From Siphonodentalium dalli (Eukaryota; Mollusca; Scaphopoda; Gadilida; Siphonodentaliidae), in contig CP136064.1 of the NCBI GenBank assembly GCA_032622095.1, forward strand, positions 174,166,310 through 174,230,309: 64,000 nucleotides of DNA. Reading direction: 5' to 3'. The notes under the pieces were generated by a model that ran no database searches, was not told where the DNA came from, and saw only the letters and a list, made by a program, of their open reading frames with translations. Numbering within the stretch: position 1 is the stretch's first letter; each line of letters begins with the position of its first letter. This document shows positions 45,401 through 47,859 of this stretch, piece by piece. The position numbers and the translations under genes were made by a program.

Positions 45401-47384
45401 CATGTGCCAATGCATTTTCTTATATATGCGAGTCTCCTATAGGGAGCCTCACATATATAAGAGAATGTACTGGCGTATAAGGTCAAGGTAAATATTGTTA
45501 GGCCAATGCATTCTCTTATATATGTTAGGCTCCCTGTGGGAGACTCGCATATATAAGAGAATGCATTGGCACAGGGTTTTCGCAAAACTTCAGGAAGCTC
45601 CAGTCATGGAAGGGTTAAATGCTAGCCAGTCATAATTGTCAAATACCATTGTTCAGGCACGGACGTTCTTATCTATTGATATAAGTTACAGTGTCTACAG
45701 TTGTGTGGTATAGCGTGATACAAAGCGTGGTGGGACCAATGCCCTCTGAGCCTTGTATCACACTATACCACACAACTGTAGACACTGTACTTTCAGTTGC
45801 CTAATAACTGTGATGGCCTAATAATAGTGATGGGTGAGGATTTAGACTGACATTAATTAATAGTGATGGCTATTTCACTCTATGTCTCAATGCCAAATAA
45901 TAGTGATCGTTGGAAATTTTCTAATTAATTAGGTCACATGTGCAGGCTTGTTAATTTCAACATTGTATGTTTCTTGCATCTTACAGATGTCATACCATGT
46001 TGTTTTCGGTTAAAACAAGGATGACGCCAAGATTCTTTCCTTGAACTGGAAATGATCGAAACTAACATTTGGCGCTATGTTTCAGTTAGAAGAGCGCGGG
46101 TTTATAGCCATGCACACGTTATAGATGTTCATGCTTGTGTAGAAATAAATCGCCCGTTGATCAACCTTGAGTTTTTATGTGTACCCATACTATAGCTTGG
46201 TAAACATAGTGTTATCGTCTGGATTGACTACTCGTCGTTCGTCCATCCATCTGTCTGTAGACATTTTACTCATGGTGCGCTAACTCAAACATTTTCAATC
46301 GGAACCAAATTTTGTATATGTGTTTCTCAGCGCAAAATACAGTTCGAGTTCAAATATGGATTGATCCTAGTTTTTTTTTTATGGCCCTTTTTCGACTTAA
46401 AATTCACAAAAGCTGCAATAACTCAAAACATTTGTATCTGATCGAAACCAAATTTGGTATGTGAATTTCTCAGACCAAAATACAGATAAAGTTCGAATAT
46501 GGTTTGATCCGATATTTTTTAACGGAGTTATGGCCTTTTTTTTTTTTTTTTTTTTTAATCTTTGAGGATTGACATTGAATGTTATGGATTTTAGCATCCA
46601 AGCTGAAAATAGCTAATCACTAGCGCCAATGTATGGGTTAAACATCTGCTGATCGTGATCAGCCTCTCGTTCTAATTTCTACAGCAATCAATTTTGTAGC
46701 TGTGGCATTAGTTTGGCATCATGACATTCTTATAACTTATTTACGAAAATAAACATTTTGCGACTCGAAGTGAACCAAACTCAGCACTGTTTAAAGATGG
46801 AGGTTACTCCCATGGTGTGGGGACATAATTCCGGTTTTGTGACATAGTATATCCTCGTACCAGGTCAGTAGCTGCGACCTCCAATTTGTCTGTTTTAAAT
46901 TGGAGACATGGTAAAACATTTTACCAGGCTAACGTTGGGACTTAAGACTCCTTGAACCCTCCTGTCATGACATCCCTGAATGCTAAAATATATAGTTTGC
47001 ATTTTATGGTATTATAGCAGAGTCTACAAAAAAAATTAAATTTGCATGTGTATATCCATTTTGTCTTGCTGTGACATGGACAAAGTTATAGGGACCATCA
47101 CACCTTCGGAGTAACGGATCTTCTTAGTATTTGGCTGTCATTGTATCGGACCTTTCGAGTATTCAACCTTTGGACTATCGGACCTTCGTAGTATTGGGCT
47201 ATTGTAGTATCGAACCTTCAGAGTATTTGAACTTCGGATTTTCAGACCTTCGGAATAAAGGGGCGACACCAAACAAGTTTCATCAAATTTTCTTCTTCCT
47301 GAATTTCAGGTTGAGACGCTAAGTTCTAAGGCTGCAGCAGAGAGGAAAGAAATGGAAGAAAGACACACTCTAGTCCAACAACAG
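4900..47384 (+). CDS. ACAP-type ArfGAP, N-terminal BAR-domain part (ten exons, 3' incomplete)
   Basis: ACAP proteins (Arf GAP with coiled coil, ankyrin repeat and PH domain; formerly centaurin beta) bind curved membrane through a BAR dimer and switch off Arf6 in endosome recycling. Ten segments, each bounded by AG and GT and all phase-compatible, join to 744 nt (248 codons): 4900-4952, 18009-18066, 18999-19057, 19731-19791, 32860-32913, 36584-36642, 38801-38984, 41071-41115, 44255-44350, 47310-47384. Family landmarks in order are DFKECLKDSPTFR, VKLCTCMIDTGKSF, FINGVRDLA, ILMDQANRSI, LDYVFQ, LAFMHAQSTYFHQGHDLF and a K/E-rich coiled coil ending LVQQQ. The length fits the ACAP BAR domain. The PH, ArfGAP and ankyrin exons are outside the window. 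The choice among ACAP1, 2 and 3 cannot be made; the protein is probably the single invertebrate orthologue. Confidence 0.92.
5134..6695 (-). mobile_element. Mutator-like (MULE) element, internally deleted
   Basis: Both ends carry runs of GAAGATTCGG in inverted orientation (5134-5230 and 6609-6695). The element is flanked by ACCATGAC at 5126-5133 and 6696-6703, extendable to 10 bp (ACCATGACGG), which fits the 8-10-bp duplications of MULEs. The interior holds a - strand coding relic at 5564-5796 resembling the C-terminus of a MULE transposase. The rest is A+T-rich and non-coding. The element sits just after ACAP exon 1. Confidence 0.78.
5564..5796 (-). pseudogene. relic of MULE transposase C-terminal exon
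   Basis: After a good acceptor (CTTCATTTCAG on the - strand), 76 codons stay open to TGA at 5564-5566. They start WHRRINSKSGQRLSFYKLVP and end SEHRNFYKK. The W-H-R-R-x-N motif followed by an F-Y-x-L helix and a charged tail is the usual end of FLYWCH-associated MULE transposases. No upstream catalytic domain is left in the element, so it cannot act alone. Confidence 0.6.
6929..8014. mobile_element. element with ~28-bp terminal inverted repeats
   Basis: GGGCGATTCCATTCATTACG then CTCGGCTA at 6929-6956 reappears inverted at 7987-8014, with a few mismatches. Target duplication not identified and superfamily unknown. It carries a second foldback at 7248-7697. Confidence 0.5.
7248..7697. mobile_element. 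450-bp foldback element with ~85-bp arms
   Basis: The left arm starts AGGCCCACTTAATTTTC and continues through ATACAACATATTCCATATTA to AAAGAGGAAGC. The right arm is its inverse, from GGTTCCTCTTCC to GAAAATTAAGTGGGCCT. No clear target duplication. No coding content. Confidence 0.72.
8040..9040 (+). repeat. degenerate tandem repeat, 'GCAGCCATCTTGGATTTTAC' family, copy 2
   Basis: About five units of roughly 120-180 bp carry CATGGCCGCCGGCAGCCATC, then TTACTCTTTGCATGACTAAA and CAGGTCGTACCTTTAGTCTG. Orientation is opposite to the block at 640-1790. A short CCGTCCGTCC start with GGATGATAACTTCAGTT at 8075-8120 links it to the repeat at 10200-11560. It ends near an (AT)n tract at 8968-8986. Confidence 0.8.
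9049..10132 (-). mobile_element. non-autonomous hAT transposon, 1084 bp
   Basis: The terminal inverted repeats are TAGAGATGGGCGGTT (left) and AACCGCCCATCTCTA (right). The element is flanked by a perfect 8-bp duplication, CTCCATTG, at 9041-9048 and 10133-10140, the size that defines hAT. Subterminal GGTTTCGGTT and AACCGAAACC repeats are typical binding sites. A start codon with a BED-finger relic remains near the right end (9903-10013), showing descent from an autonomous hAT. The perfect duplication suggests fairly recent insertion. Confidence 0.93.
9903..10013 (-). pseudogene. truncated hAT transposase N-terminus with BED zinc-finger half
   Basis: The - strand ATG at 10013 opens 36 codons: MAEHDEQTSPVWKYFSKKDK and then KSKCAACNICRKEFAW, ending at TGA. 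S-x-V-W-x-Y-F and the C-x2-C pair are the first half of a BED finger, the usual DNA-binding N-terminus of hAT transposases. The His pair and the catalytic domain are gone. Confidence 0.75.
10200..11560 (+). repeat. dispersed tandem-like repeat, 'GGATGATAAC...CAAGTTCGAATTTGGGTT' family
   Basis: About seven units of 150-170 bp each carry, in order, TTGTCCGGATGATAACTTTA, AATTTGGTATGTGGGTTTAT, CAGGTCAAGTTCGAATTTGG, a run CCAATTTTTGCCAGAGTTAT and CCCTTTTTCGACTTAGAAAA. It begins with TTTATACGCCCTTTTGAAAA and (CCGT)n near 10367-10443. Relatives lie at 13466-13990, 28130-28390 (weak), 43118-43716, 47860-48700 and 63530-64000. Confidence 0.8.
11570..12560. other. intron 1 segment, nothing recognised
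   Basis: No transposon ends, tandem array or exon-like segment identified. A 62-codon frame at 11978 has no supporting feature. Confidence 0.4.
12561..12824. mobile_element. piggyBac-type MITE, family B (copy B1)
   Basis: Starts TTAACCCTTTCATGATGGG and ends CGTGGAAGGATTAA. Family B carries two internal hairpins built from GCATTCTCTTATATATGC and its inverse. They are separated by a spacer, CTTACAAGGTCAAGGTAAAT, and flanked by AGCTCC near both ends. TTAA at each edge is the piggyBac target signature. Confidence 0.85.
13466..13990 (+). repeat. 'TACGCCCTTTTGA' dispersed repeat, short copy
   Basis: Starts TTTATACGCCCTTTTGAG, then a CCGTCCATC run, then three diverged units with TGATAACTTGAGTTT and CAAGTTCGAATTTGGGTT. 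Same family as 10200-11560. Confidence 0.75.
13991..15870. other. intron 1 segment with a short tandem duplication
   Basis: Mostly featureless. A poly-G run lies at about 14873-14887. A 42-bp unit containing GTAAGTTTTTTCCACCCAGG is repeated twice at 14952-15030. A G/C-rich stretch at 15440-15540 (GGGGTCTCCCCCGG) looks like a dispersed repeat but has no second copy here. The protein-like frames across the 42-bp duplication are artefacts of it. Confidence 0.5.
15870..16185. mobile_element. piggyBac-type MITE family B, full copy plus abutting fragment (B2)
   Basis: 15901-16185 is a full copy in reverse orientation, TTAACCCATTCATGACTGG to CCCGTCATGAAAGGGTTAA. The 31 bases before it (CAGCTCCCATCATGAAAGGG) are the end of another copy sharing the same TTAA, so two insertions met at one target. 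Confidence 0.85.
16205..18000 (+). mobile_element. pearl/Helentron-like element with internal tandem array (copy H1)
   Basis: The left end contains TTTACCCATACCATGTATGG and a GTCCGTCC run. Next comes the ~150-bp array (16310-17200), then a unique right part shared in inverse orientation with 62736-63520. The right end carries the perfect 16-bp hairpin GCCGATCGTGATCGGC (17977-17992) followed by CTCTCGTT. The shorter copy at 46172-46671 has the same left and right ends. Conserved ends, a variable tandem core and a 3' hairpin fit, from memory, the bivalve pearl / Helentron-associated elements. A family-B-like hairpin arm lies near 17810. Confidence 0.72.
16310..17200 (+). repeat. ~150-bp tandem array, about six units
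   Basis: The phrase ATTCTGCCATAACTC recurs at 16471, 16621, 16771, 16920 and 17070 (spacing 149-150). Each unit also has ACCAAATTTGGTATGTGAGT, ATACAGATCGAGTTCGAATA and GGAGTTATGGCCCTTTTTCG. Alternate units look more alike (TATATGGGGTTTTCAGCCC at 16370 and 16820), suggesting duplication of a multi-unit block. Confidence 0.92.
18009..18066 (+). CDS. ACAP-like exon 2
   Basis: Completes Arg18 and encodes SSLEDAENDIDTLETRLEK, the start of BAR helix 1, then donor GTAAAT. The acceptor ATTTACAG lies only 8 bases after the end of a repeat (16205-18000), so the pyrimidine tract and probably the branch point are repeat-derived. Confidence 0.92.
18082..18344. mobile_element. mariner-type foldback MITE, family A (copy A1)
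   Basis: Termini are CAGTAATGCCCTAAG and GGGCATTACTG, flanked by TA. The element is one long palindrome: ACCACAGCAGAATTATGGG, TTTCAGGATTTAGTCGG and TTGCCATTCATCGGAAAGCT, each with its inverse. In this copy a 40-bp stretch of the left arm is duplicated. It lies 15 bases after ACAP exon 2's donor. Confidence 0.92.
18419..18703. mobile_element. piggyBac-type MITE family B (B3)
   Basis: TTAACTCTTCTACATGTATG to CCCGTTATGAAAGAGTTGA with both internal hairpins. The right TTAA has decayed to TTGA. Confidence 0.8.
18999..19057 (+). CDS. ACAP-like exon 3
   Basis: Encodes residues 38-56 plus two bases of codon 57, IVKLCTCMIDTGKSFNNAS. This matches the conserved L-V-K-L-C-x-x-M-I-D-T-G-K segment of ACAP BAR domains. 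Acceptor ATTTTCAG, donor GTGAGT. Confidence 0.95.
19085..19400. repeat. possible foldback with short arms
   Basis: TTGTACCTAAATCCAG near 19097 and its inverse CTGGATTTAGGTAC near 19371 face each other within intron 3. The interior is unique. Too weak to class as a transposon. Confidence 0.35.
19731..19791 (+). CDS. ACAP-like exon 4
   Basis: Completes codon 57 as Ser and encodes GFINGVRDLATYFKQDDLVS (58-77). It corresponds to the F-M-N-G-I-R-D-L stretch in vertebrate homologues. Acceptor TTTCATATAG, donor GTAAGT. Intron 4 is 13 kb and full of foldback elements. The last 15 nt plus donor resemble a candidate microexon at 22763. Confidence 0.95.
20358..20957. mobile_element. hAT-like non-autonomous element, 600 bp
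   Basis: The left end TAGGGCCCTGCGAAT matches the inverted right end TAAGGCCCTGCGAAT with one mismatch. Flanks ACATCTCA (20350-20357) and ATATCTCA (20958-20965) are an 8-bp duplication with one change. Subterminal TCGAATCGAATC repeats occur at both ends. No transposase relic seen. Confidence 0.82.
20966..21902. other. intron 4 segment, nothing recognised
   Basis: A+T-rich, no paired termini or exon-like segment seen. Confidence 0.45.
21903..22023. mobile_element. family A MITE, right arm deleted (A2)
   Basis: The left arm from CAGTAATGCCCTAAGTAATC to the loop is intact. It then jumps to TTAAGGAGTCTGTATA, so nearly all of the right arm is deleted. Confidence 0.85.
22417..22660. mobile_element. 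piggyBac-type MITE family B (B4)
   Basis: Left end GTTACCTTTGCATGATGG (diverged), right end CAGTCATGGAAGGGTTAA, both hairpins present. Confidence 0.85.
22763..22777 (+). other. candidate 15-nt microexon (DDNVS)
   Basis: GATGATAATGTCAGT lies between acceptor CATCTTACAG and donor GTAAGTATC and is in phase 0. It matches the end of exon 4 through its donor at 21 of 24 bases. Inclusion would add DDNVS directly after DDLVS without shifting the frame. It may instead be a decayed partial duplication of exon 4 and its donor. Only transcript data can decide. Confidence 0.35.
22880..23010. repeat. short imperfect palindrome
   Basis: GAACAGGCCAGGA near 22889 faces TCCTGGCCTGTTCTC near 22935, and GTATTCAAATTTGTGTTC (22811) faces GGATTCGAATACACCC near 23000. 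A compact foldback of unknown type. Confidence 0.45.
23312..23462. mobile_element. family A MITE, shortened loop (A3)
   Basis: Both TA-flanked ends are present (CAGTAATGCCCTAAATAATC and TTTAGGGCACTTCTG), but part of the palindrome centre is deleted. Confidence 0.85.
23560..24030. mobile_element. compound foldback, family F (copy F1)
   Basis: Two hairpins bracket a ~180-bp core. Each hairpin reads AGAATGAGGTCCCCAGAGGG, GAATTTAGTGATGCTA and then the inverse. The core holds CAGAAGATAAAATGCATAAT and TTCTGGGAAGTATCTATAG. Outer ends read TAGTGTGTCTGACATTTGC and its inverse. Full copies also at 30044-30490, 31146-31610 and 47440-47850. Confidence 0.85.
24173..24367. mobile_element. piggyBac-type foldback MITE, family C (C1)
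   Basis: TTAACCCTTTCAGTGCCAAG to CACTGAAAGGGTTAA, almost perfectly palindromic over its whole 195 bp (for example ATCAACCCATATTTCCTTGA and its inverse). A chimeric relative is at 43778-44018 and an end fragment at 37865-37891. Confidence 0.88.
25105..25296. mobile_element. piggyBac-type MITE family E, 5' incomplete (E1)
   Basis: The right end, TGAGTATTTAGTATAGAAAG then GGTTAA, and the TTGAACATATTATCTGAACA block are clear. The left end is not resolved. Family E termini elsewhere are TTAACCCTTTCTATACTGAA and the inverse. Confidence 0.7.
25384..25547. mobile_element. family A MITE (A4)
   Basis: Both ends present with TA flanks. The loop is short and the left arm lacks the GGATTTAGTCGG block. 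Confidence 0.88.
25560..26427. other. intron 4 segment, nothing recognised
   Basis: No paired termini or exon-like segment seen. Confidence 0.4.
26428..26637. mobile_element. family A MITE (A5)
   Basis: Near-perfect palindrome. The left end lacks CAGT. Both arms carry the variant AATTTTTCAGG (inverse CCTGAAAAATT) where other copies have AACTTTTCAGG. Confidence 0.9.
26640..27570. other. intron 4 segment, nothing recognised
   Basis: No paired termini or splice-flanked coding segment seen. Confidence 0.4.
27571..27677. mobile_element. family A MITE, left half only (A6)
   Basis: Left arm from CAGTAATGCCCTAAATAATC to the central AAGCTCTCAATGG, abutting the interior of a family F fragment. The right arm is gone. 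Confidence 0.85.
27678..27970. mobile_element. family F foldback, right half (F5)
   Basis: Shares GGGGATATAGAGAAACTAAG and the single hairpin AGAATGAGGTCCCC...TCTGGGGACC with the full copy at 31146-31610. The left hairpin is missing, apparently lost at the junction with the truncated family A copy. Confidence 0.75.
28855..29150. repeat. diverged duplicate segment (uninterrupted copy)
   Basis: Phrases TTTGTATATGTAGATTATA, GGTGATTTTCTCTG and CAGGCCATACAGTCTGTAGA recur in order at 29930-30060 and 30490-30710, where a family F element sits between the two halves. Confidence 0.75.
29254..29778. mobile_element. ~520-bp foldback, family G (G1)
   Basis: Ends AGATCATGCCATGAATCTCT and AGAGATTCAAAGCATGATCT. 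The arms are about 200 bp, with GGAACCTTATAAAGTCGAAA and CCCAACTCAAAATTTCATG and their inverses. The second copy is at 37955-38477. The open frames on both strands are arms of the palindrome, not genes. Confidence 0.88.
30044..30490. mobile_element. compound foldback, family F (F2), inside a duplicated segment
   Basis: Two AATGAGGTCCCC hairpins flank the core. Outer ends are CCTGCAAATAGTGTG and CACACTATTTGCAGG. It splits the segment that is uninterrupted at 28855-29150. Confidence 0.87.
30848..31106. mobile_element. piggyBac-type MITE family E (E2)
   Basis: Contains CCTTAGGAAATGTTCAGATA, AACATTTCCCACCAATG and TAATCCATTCAGTAAGGAAA. The terminal TTAA is degraded on both sides. Confidence 0.75.
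31146..31610. mobile_element. compound foldback, family F (F3)
   Basis: Two hairpins and the core, with outer arms TTGAATCAAAGTCTGACTTT and the matching inverse near 31590-31610 (AAACTCAGGTTTGATTGAA). Confidence 0.85.
32019..32184. mobile_element. family A MITE, left end deleted internally (A7)
   Basis: CAGTAATG then jumps to GGATTTAGTCGG. The right arm is complete to GGGCATTACTG, with TA flanks. Confidence 0.88.
32369..32570. repeat. ~200-bp palindrome
   Basis: ATGACATGAATTGAATGATA and CACCTTTATAGACTCATTAG pair with their inverses at 32525-32570. The inner stem pairs GCTTTCAGCCTTCT with AGAAGGCTGAAAGC. Single copy in the window; type unknown. Confidence 0.8.
32580..32859. other. end of intron 4
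   Basis: A+T-rich sequence leading to the exon 5 acceptor. Nothing else recognised. Confidence 0.4.
32860..32913 (+). CDS. ACAP-like exon 5
   Basis: Eighteen codons, VALNRCAHVMTEVLKYYS, with acceptor TAACTTCAG and donor GTATGT. The sequence is diverged but aligns with the family's S-L-T-K-F-S-D-S-L-Q-E-M-x-N-F-H-T helix, and it fills in phase the gap between exons 4 and 6. It was found by looking for that missing helix, so it rests on slightly weaker evidence than its neighbours. Confidence 0.83.
33186..34023 (+). repeat. direct segmental duplication (~240 bp, offset 598)
   Basis: 33186-33422 and 33784-34023 are near-identical direct copies. Each holds CTATATATCTTCCGTAAATA, GGTTAGAAGGTTTAATATC and a family B MITE whose start reads GTTAACTCTTTA. 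The MITE was therefore present before the duplication. Confidence 0.9.
34024..34072. mobile_element. right end of a family B MITE (B6)
   Basis: GGAAGCTCCAGTCATGGAAG completes the MITE that begins at 33887 in the second duplicate. In the first duplicate this end is replaced by unrelated sequence after 33430. Confidence 0.7.
34228..35197. mobile_element. piggyBac-type MITE family E, split by an insertion (E3)
   Basis: The left part, 34228-34407, runs from TTAACAATTTCTATACT through TAGGAAATGTTCAGATAATA to TAAGACTATTCCAATATA. The right part, 35150-35197, has TTTTATAAATGAGATGG and TTTAGTATAGAAAGGATT. About 740 bp of unrelated sequence, including a long palindrome, lies between. Confidence 0.65.
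34993..35150. repeat. long palindrome with G/C-rich apex
   Basis: GTTGACTATGCCAAAATAGT and GGTCCTCGAGGTGGAATAG pair with inverses ending near 35150. The apex reads CTCGCCTGCGGCTCG. Similar apices occur in other single-copy palindromes of the window. Confidence 0.85.
35229..35431. mobile_element. family A MITE (A8)
   Basis: CAGCAATGCCCTAAATAATT to TTTAGGGCATTACTG with TA flanks, short loop. Confidence 0.9.
35500..35540. mobile_element. family B MITE end fragment
   Basis: TTAACCCTTTCATGACTGAA then GCTTCCTGAAATTTTG, followed directly by unrelated sequence. Confidence 0.7.
35723..35975. mobile_element. piggyBac-type MITE family B (B7)
   Basis: TTAACCCTTTCTTTCATGAT to GTCATGAAAGGGTTAA. The second hairpin is shortened. 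Confidence 0.85.
35980..36583. other. intron 5 segment, nothing recognised
   Basis: A+T-rich sequence up to the exon 6 acceptor. Confidence 0.4.
36584..36642 (+). CDS. ACAP-like exon 6
   Basis: Encodes residues 96-114 plus two bases of codon 115, ILMDQANRSICKNLTQFIK, the counterpart of I-L-F-D-Q-x-Q-R-S-I in homologues. Acceptor TTATTTTCAG, donor GTGAGT. Confidence 0.94.
36663..36830. mobile_element. family E MITE, diverged copy (E4)
   Basis: TGAATGGAATATCCCATTCA and GGCAATGTTCAGATAATAAG match family E. The terminal TTAACCC is lost. Confidence 0.6.
36950..37890. other. intron 6 segment with weak repeat traces
   Basis: Phrases such as GGTCTGTCGGTCTGCG (36994) and TCATCATAGGTCATG hint at a decayed CCGTC-type repeat. 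A family C end, GGCACTCAAAGGGTTAA, lies at 37875-37891. The 96-codon frame at 37379 shows no supporting feature. Confidence 0.4.
37955..38477. mobile_element. ~520-bp foldback, family G (G2)
   Basis: Ends AGATCATGCCTTGAATCTCT and AGAGATTCATGGAATGATCT, arms as in 29254-29778. Confidence 0.87.
38494..38704. mobile_element. family A MITE (A9)
   Basis: CAGTAATGCCCTAAATAATC to TTAGGTCATTACCG, nearly perfect palindrome. Both arms carry the AATTTTTCAGG variant. It lies about 100 bases upstream of exon 7. Confidence 0.9.
38801..38984 (+). CDS. ACAP-like exon 7 (BAR helix 2)
   Basis: The longest exon, residues 115-176. It begins GDIKKVKETKKHFENISDKL and ends HTSLDYVFQ before donor GTAAGA. Conserved family positions visible are F-E-x-I-S-x-x-L-D, the N-x-Q-A-x-R-x-K-P basic patch, E-x-E-L-T-A and C-F-x-H-T-x-L-D-Y-V. 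Acceptor TTGTTTTCAG. Confidence 0.97.
39097..39367. mobile_element. piggyBac-type MITE family B (B8)
   Basis: TTAACCCTTTCATGACGGGA to CAGTCATGGAAGGGTTAA. TTAA is intact at both ends. Confidence 0.92.
39434..40198 (+). mobile_element. Helitron-like element, head-to-tail dimer
   Basis: Unit 1 (39434-39822) and unit 2 (39823-40198) both start TCTCATATATATTTTGAAGA. Unit 2 ends with the hairpin AGCCCGGACAACGTCGGGCT followed by CATCGGCTAG and a T. A 5' TC, a 3' hairpin about 10 nt before CTRR, and insertion between A and T are the Helitron signature. Unit 1 has the same hairpin but ends CATCGATAATG. Each unit carries two copies of CAGATCTCGGAAACGGGT. No Rep/helicase is encoded. The open frames are repeat artefacts. 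Confidence 0.82.
40205..41070. other. intron 7 segment, nothing recognised
   Basis: No paired termini or exon-like segment seen before the exon 8 acceptor. Confidence 0.45.
41071..41115 (+). CDS. ACAP-like exon 8
   Basis: Fifteen codons, VNILHSKKRFDVLDT, matching I-N-V-L-Q-S-K-K-R-F-E-I-L-D in homologues. Acceptor TTTATTTCAG, donor GTGAGT. A palindrome starts about 35 bases after the donor. Confidence 0.96.
41150..41270. repeat. imperfect palindrome
   Basis: TATGTCTGAAAAACAAATTT pairs with AATTGTTTTTCAGACATA. The apex contains CACGAGTCTTGGCGAGTG. Confidence 0.7.
41275..42065. other. intron 8 segment, nothing recognised
   Basis: No repeats with recognisable ends. Confidence 0.4.
42066..42301. 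mobile_element. family E MITE (E5)
   Basis: TTTCTTTACTAAACGGATTC to TTATCTGAACAAGAGTTAAA, with CAAATGTTCAGATAATAGG inside. Termini decayed. Confidence 0.7.
42302..43117. other. intron 8 segment, nothing recognised
   Basis: A TTAACCCTTTGCAGTG motif at 42646 resembles a MITE end, but no partner end was found. Confidence 0.4.
43118..43716 (+). repeat. 'CCCCCGCAACGAAGTTAGGG' dispersed repeat
   Basis: Starts with a hairpin, TACCCCCC against GGGGGGTA, then (GTCC)n and two ~180-bp units with CTGTGCCCCTGCGATTATGA and GGAGTTATTTCCCCTTTTTC. Ends GGGTATCCTTAGTCCCATTG near 43716. Confidence 0.78.
43778..44018. mobile_element. chimeric MITE: family C ends with a family B hairpin
   Basis: Outer ends TTAACCCTTTGAGTGCCAGG and CTGGCACTCAAAGGGTTAA belong to family C, but the centre (43808-43902) is the GCATTCTCTTATATATGCGA hairpin of family B. 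Confidence 0.85.
44019..44203. mobile_element. family E MITE (E6)
   Basis: TACTCAATGATGACTAGTTC to TCAGTATAGAAAGGGTAA, adjoining the previous MITE at a shared TTAA and ending about 50 bases before exon 9. Confidence 0.78.
44255..44350 (+). CDS. ACAP-like exon 9 (BAR helix 3)
   Basis: Thirty-two codons, from MLAFMHAQSTYFHQGHDLF to YMKEVASQ. These are the family hallmark M-L-S-F-M-H-A-Q-x-x-F-F-x-Q-G-x-D-L. Acceptor CTCTTTCAG, donor GTATGC. Confidence 0.97.
44351..45355. other. intron 9 segment, no repeat ends recognised
   Basis: G/C-richer than its surroundings. A GGCGGC-rich stretch at 45140-45245 gives open frames on both strands without gene features. Confidence 0.4.
45356..45618. mobile_element. 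piggyBac-type MITE family B (B9, best copy)
   Basis: TTAACCCTTTCATGACGGGA to CAGTCATGGAAGGGTTAA, both hairpins nearly perfect, TTAA intact at each end. Confidence 0.93.
45687..45789. repeat. ~100-bp palindrome
   Basis: TACAGTGTCTACAGTTGTGT and GGTATAGCGTGATACAA pair almost perfectly with the inverse. The loop is about 25 bases. Confidence 0.88.
46172..46671 (+). mobile_element. pearl/Helentron-like element, short copy (H2)
   Basis: Left end GTGTACCCATACTATAGCTT and GATTGACTACTCGTCGTTCG, two core units, right end CTGATCGTGATCAG hairpin then CCTCTCGTT. It gives the same two ends as 16205-18000. Confidence 0.72.
47095..47262 (+). repeat. decayed ~15-bp minisatellite
   Basis: Variants of GGACCTTCGGAGTATTG recur about ten times. 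A related, cleaner array is at 50455-50815. It ends about 50 bases before exon 10. Confidence 0.65.
47310..47384 (+). CDS. ACAP-like exon 10 (end of BAR)
   Basis: Twenty-five codons, VETLSSKAAAERKEMEERHT and then LVQQQ, the charged end of the last BAR helix (homologues: K-R-x-M-E-x-K-H-x-x-I-Q-Q). Acceptor GAATTTCAG, donor GTAAAT. The next exon should start the BAR-PH linker. Confidence 0.93.
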
Positions 47385-47439
47385 GTAAATAAACATGAAA
47401 TTTTGCAAAATATTATGTGTTTTATGCAATGCTTGAAAT

Positions 47440-47850
47440 AGTGTGTCTGTCATTTGCAGAATGAGGTCCCTCCAGAGGGTTAATTTTGTGATGCTATCAC
47501 ACATGGTGAGCTAGCATAACCAAATCCACACTCTGAGAACCTCATTCTGCTTAGGTATCAACTGCTATCAGAAACCTGGGATCATATTGAAGTTAATGAC
47601 ATTCACCCATTAGTCACCTCGATTATGCATTTTATCTTCTGCAGATTAAGAGCATTTAGAAACTTCCCAGAAAAAGTAACTTAAAATAATGTTAATTTGT
47701 GACTATAGATACTTCCCAGAAGTTGAGGCCTAAGCAGAATTAGGTCCCCAGAGGGTAAATTTGGTGATGCCAGCCCACTGTGCGGGATAGCATTACTAAA
47801 TTCACCCTCTGGGAACCTCATTCTGCAAATGACAGACACACTATTTCAAG
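47440..47850. mobile_element. compound foldback, family F (F4)
   Basis: Outer ends GCTTGAAATAGTGTGTCTG and CAGACACACTATTTCAAGG, two hairpins and core. It begins about 55 bases after ACAP exon 10. Confidence 0.87.
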
Positions 47851-47859
47851 GCTTGGTAT

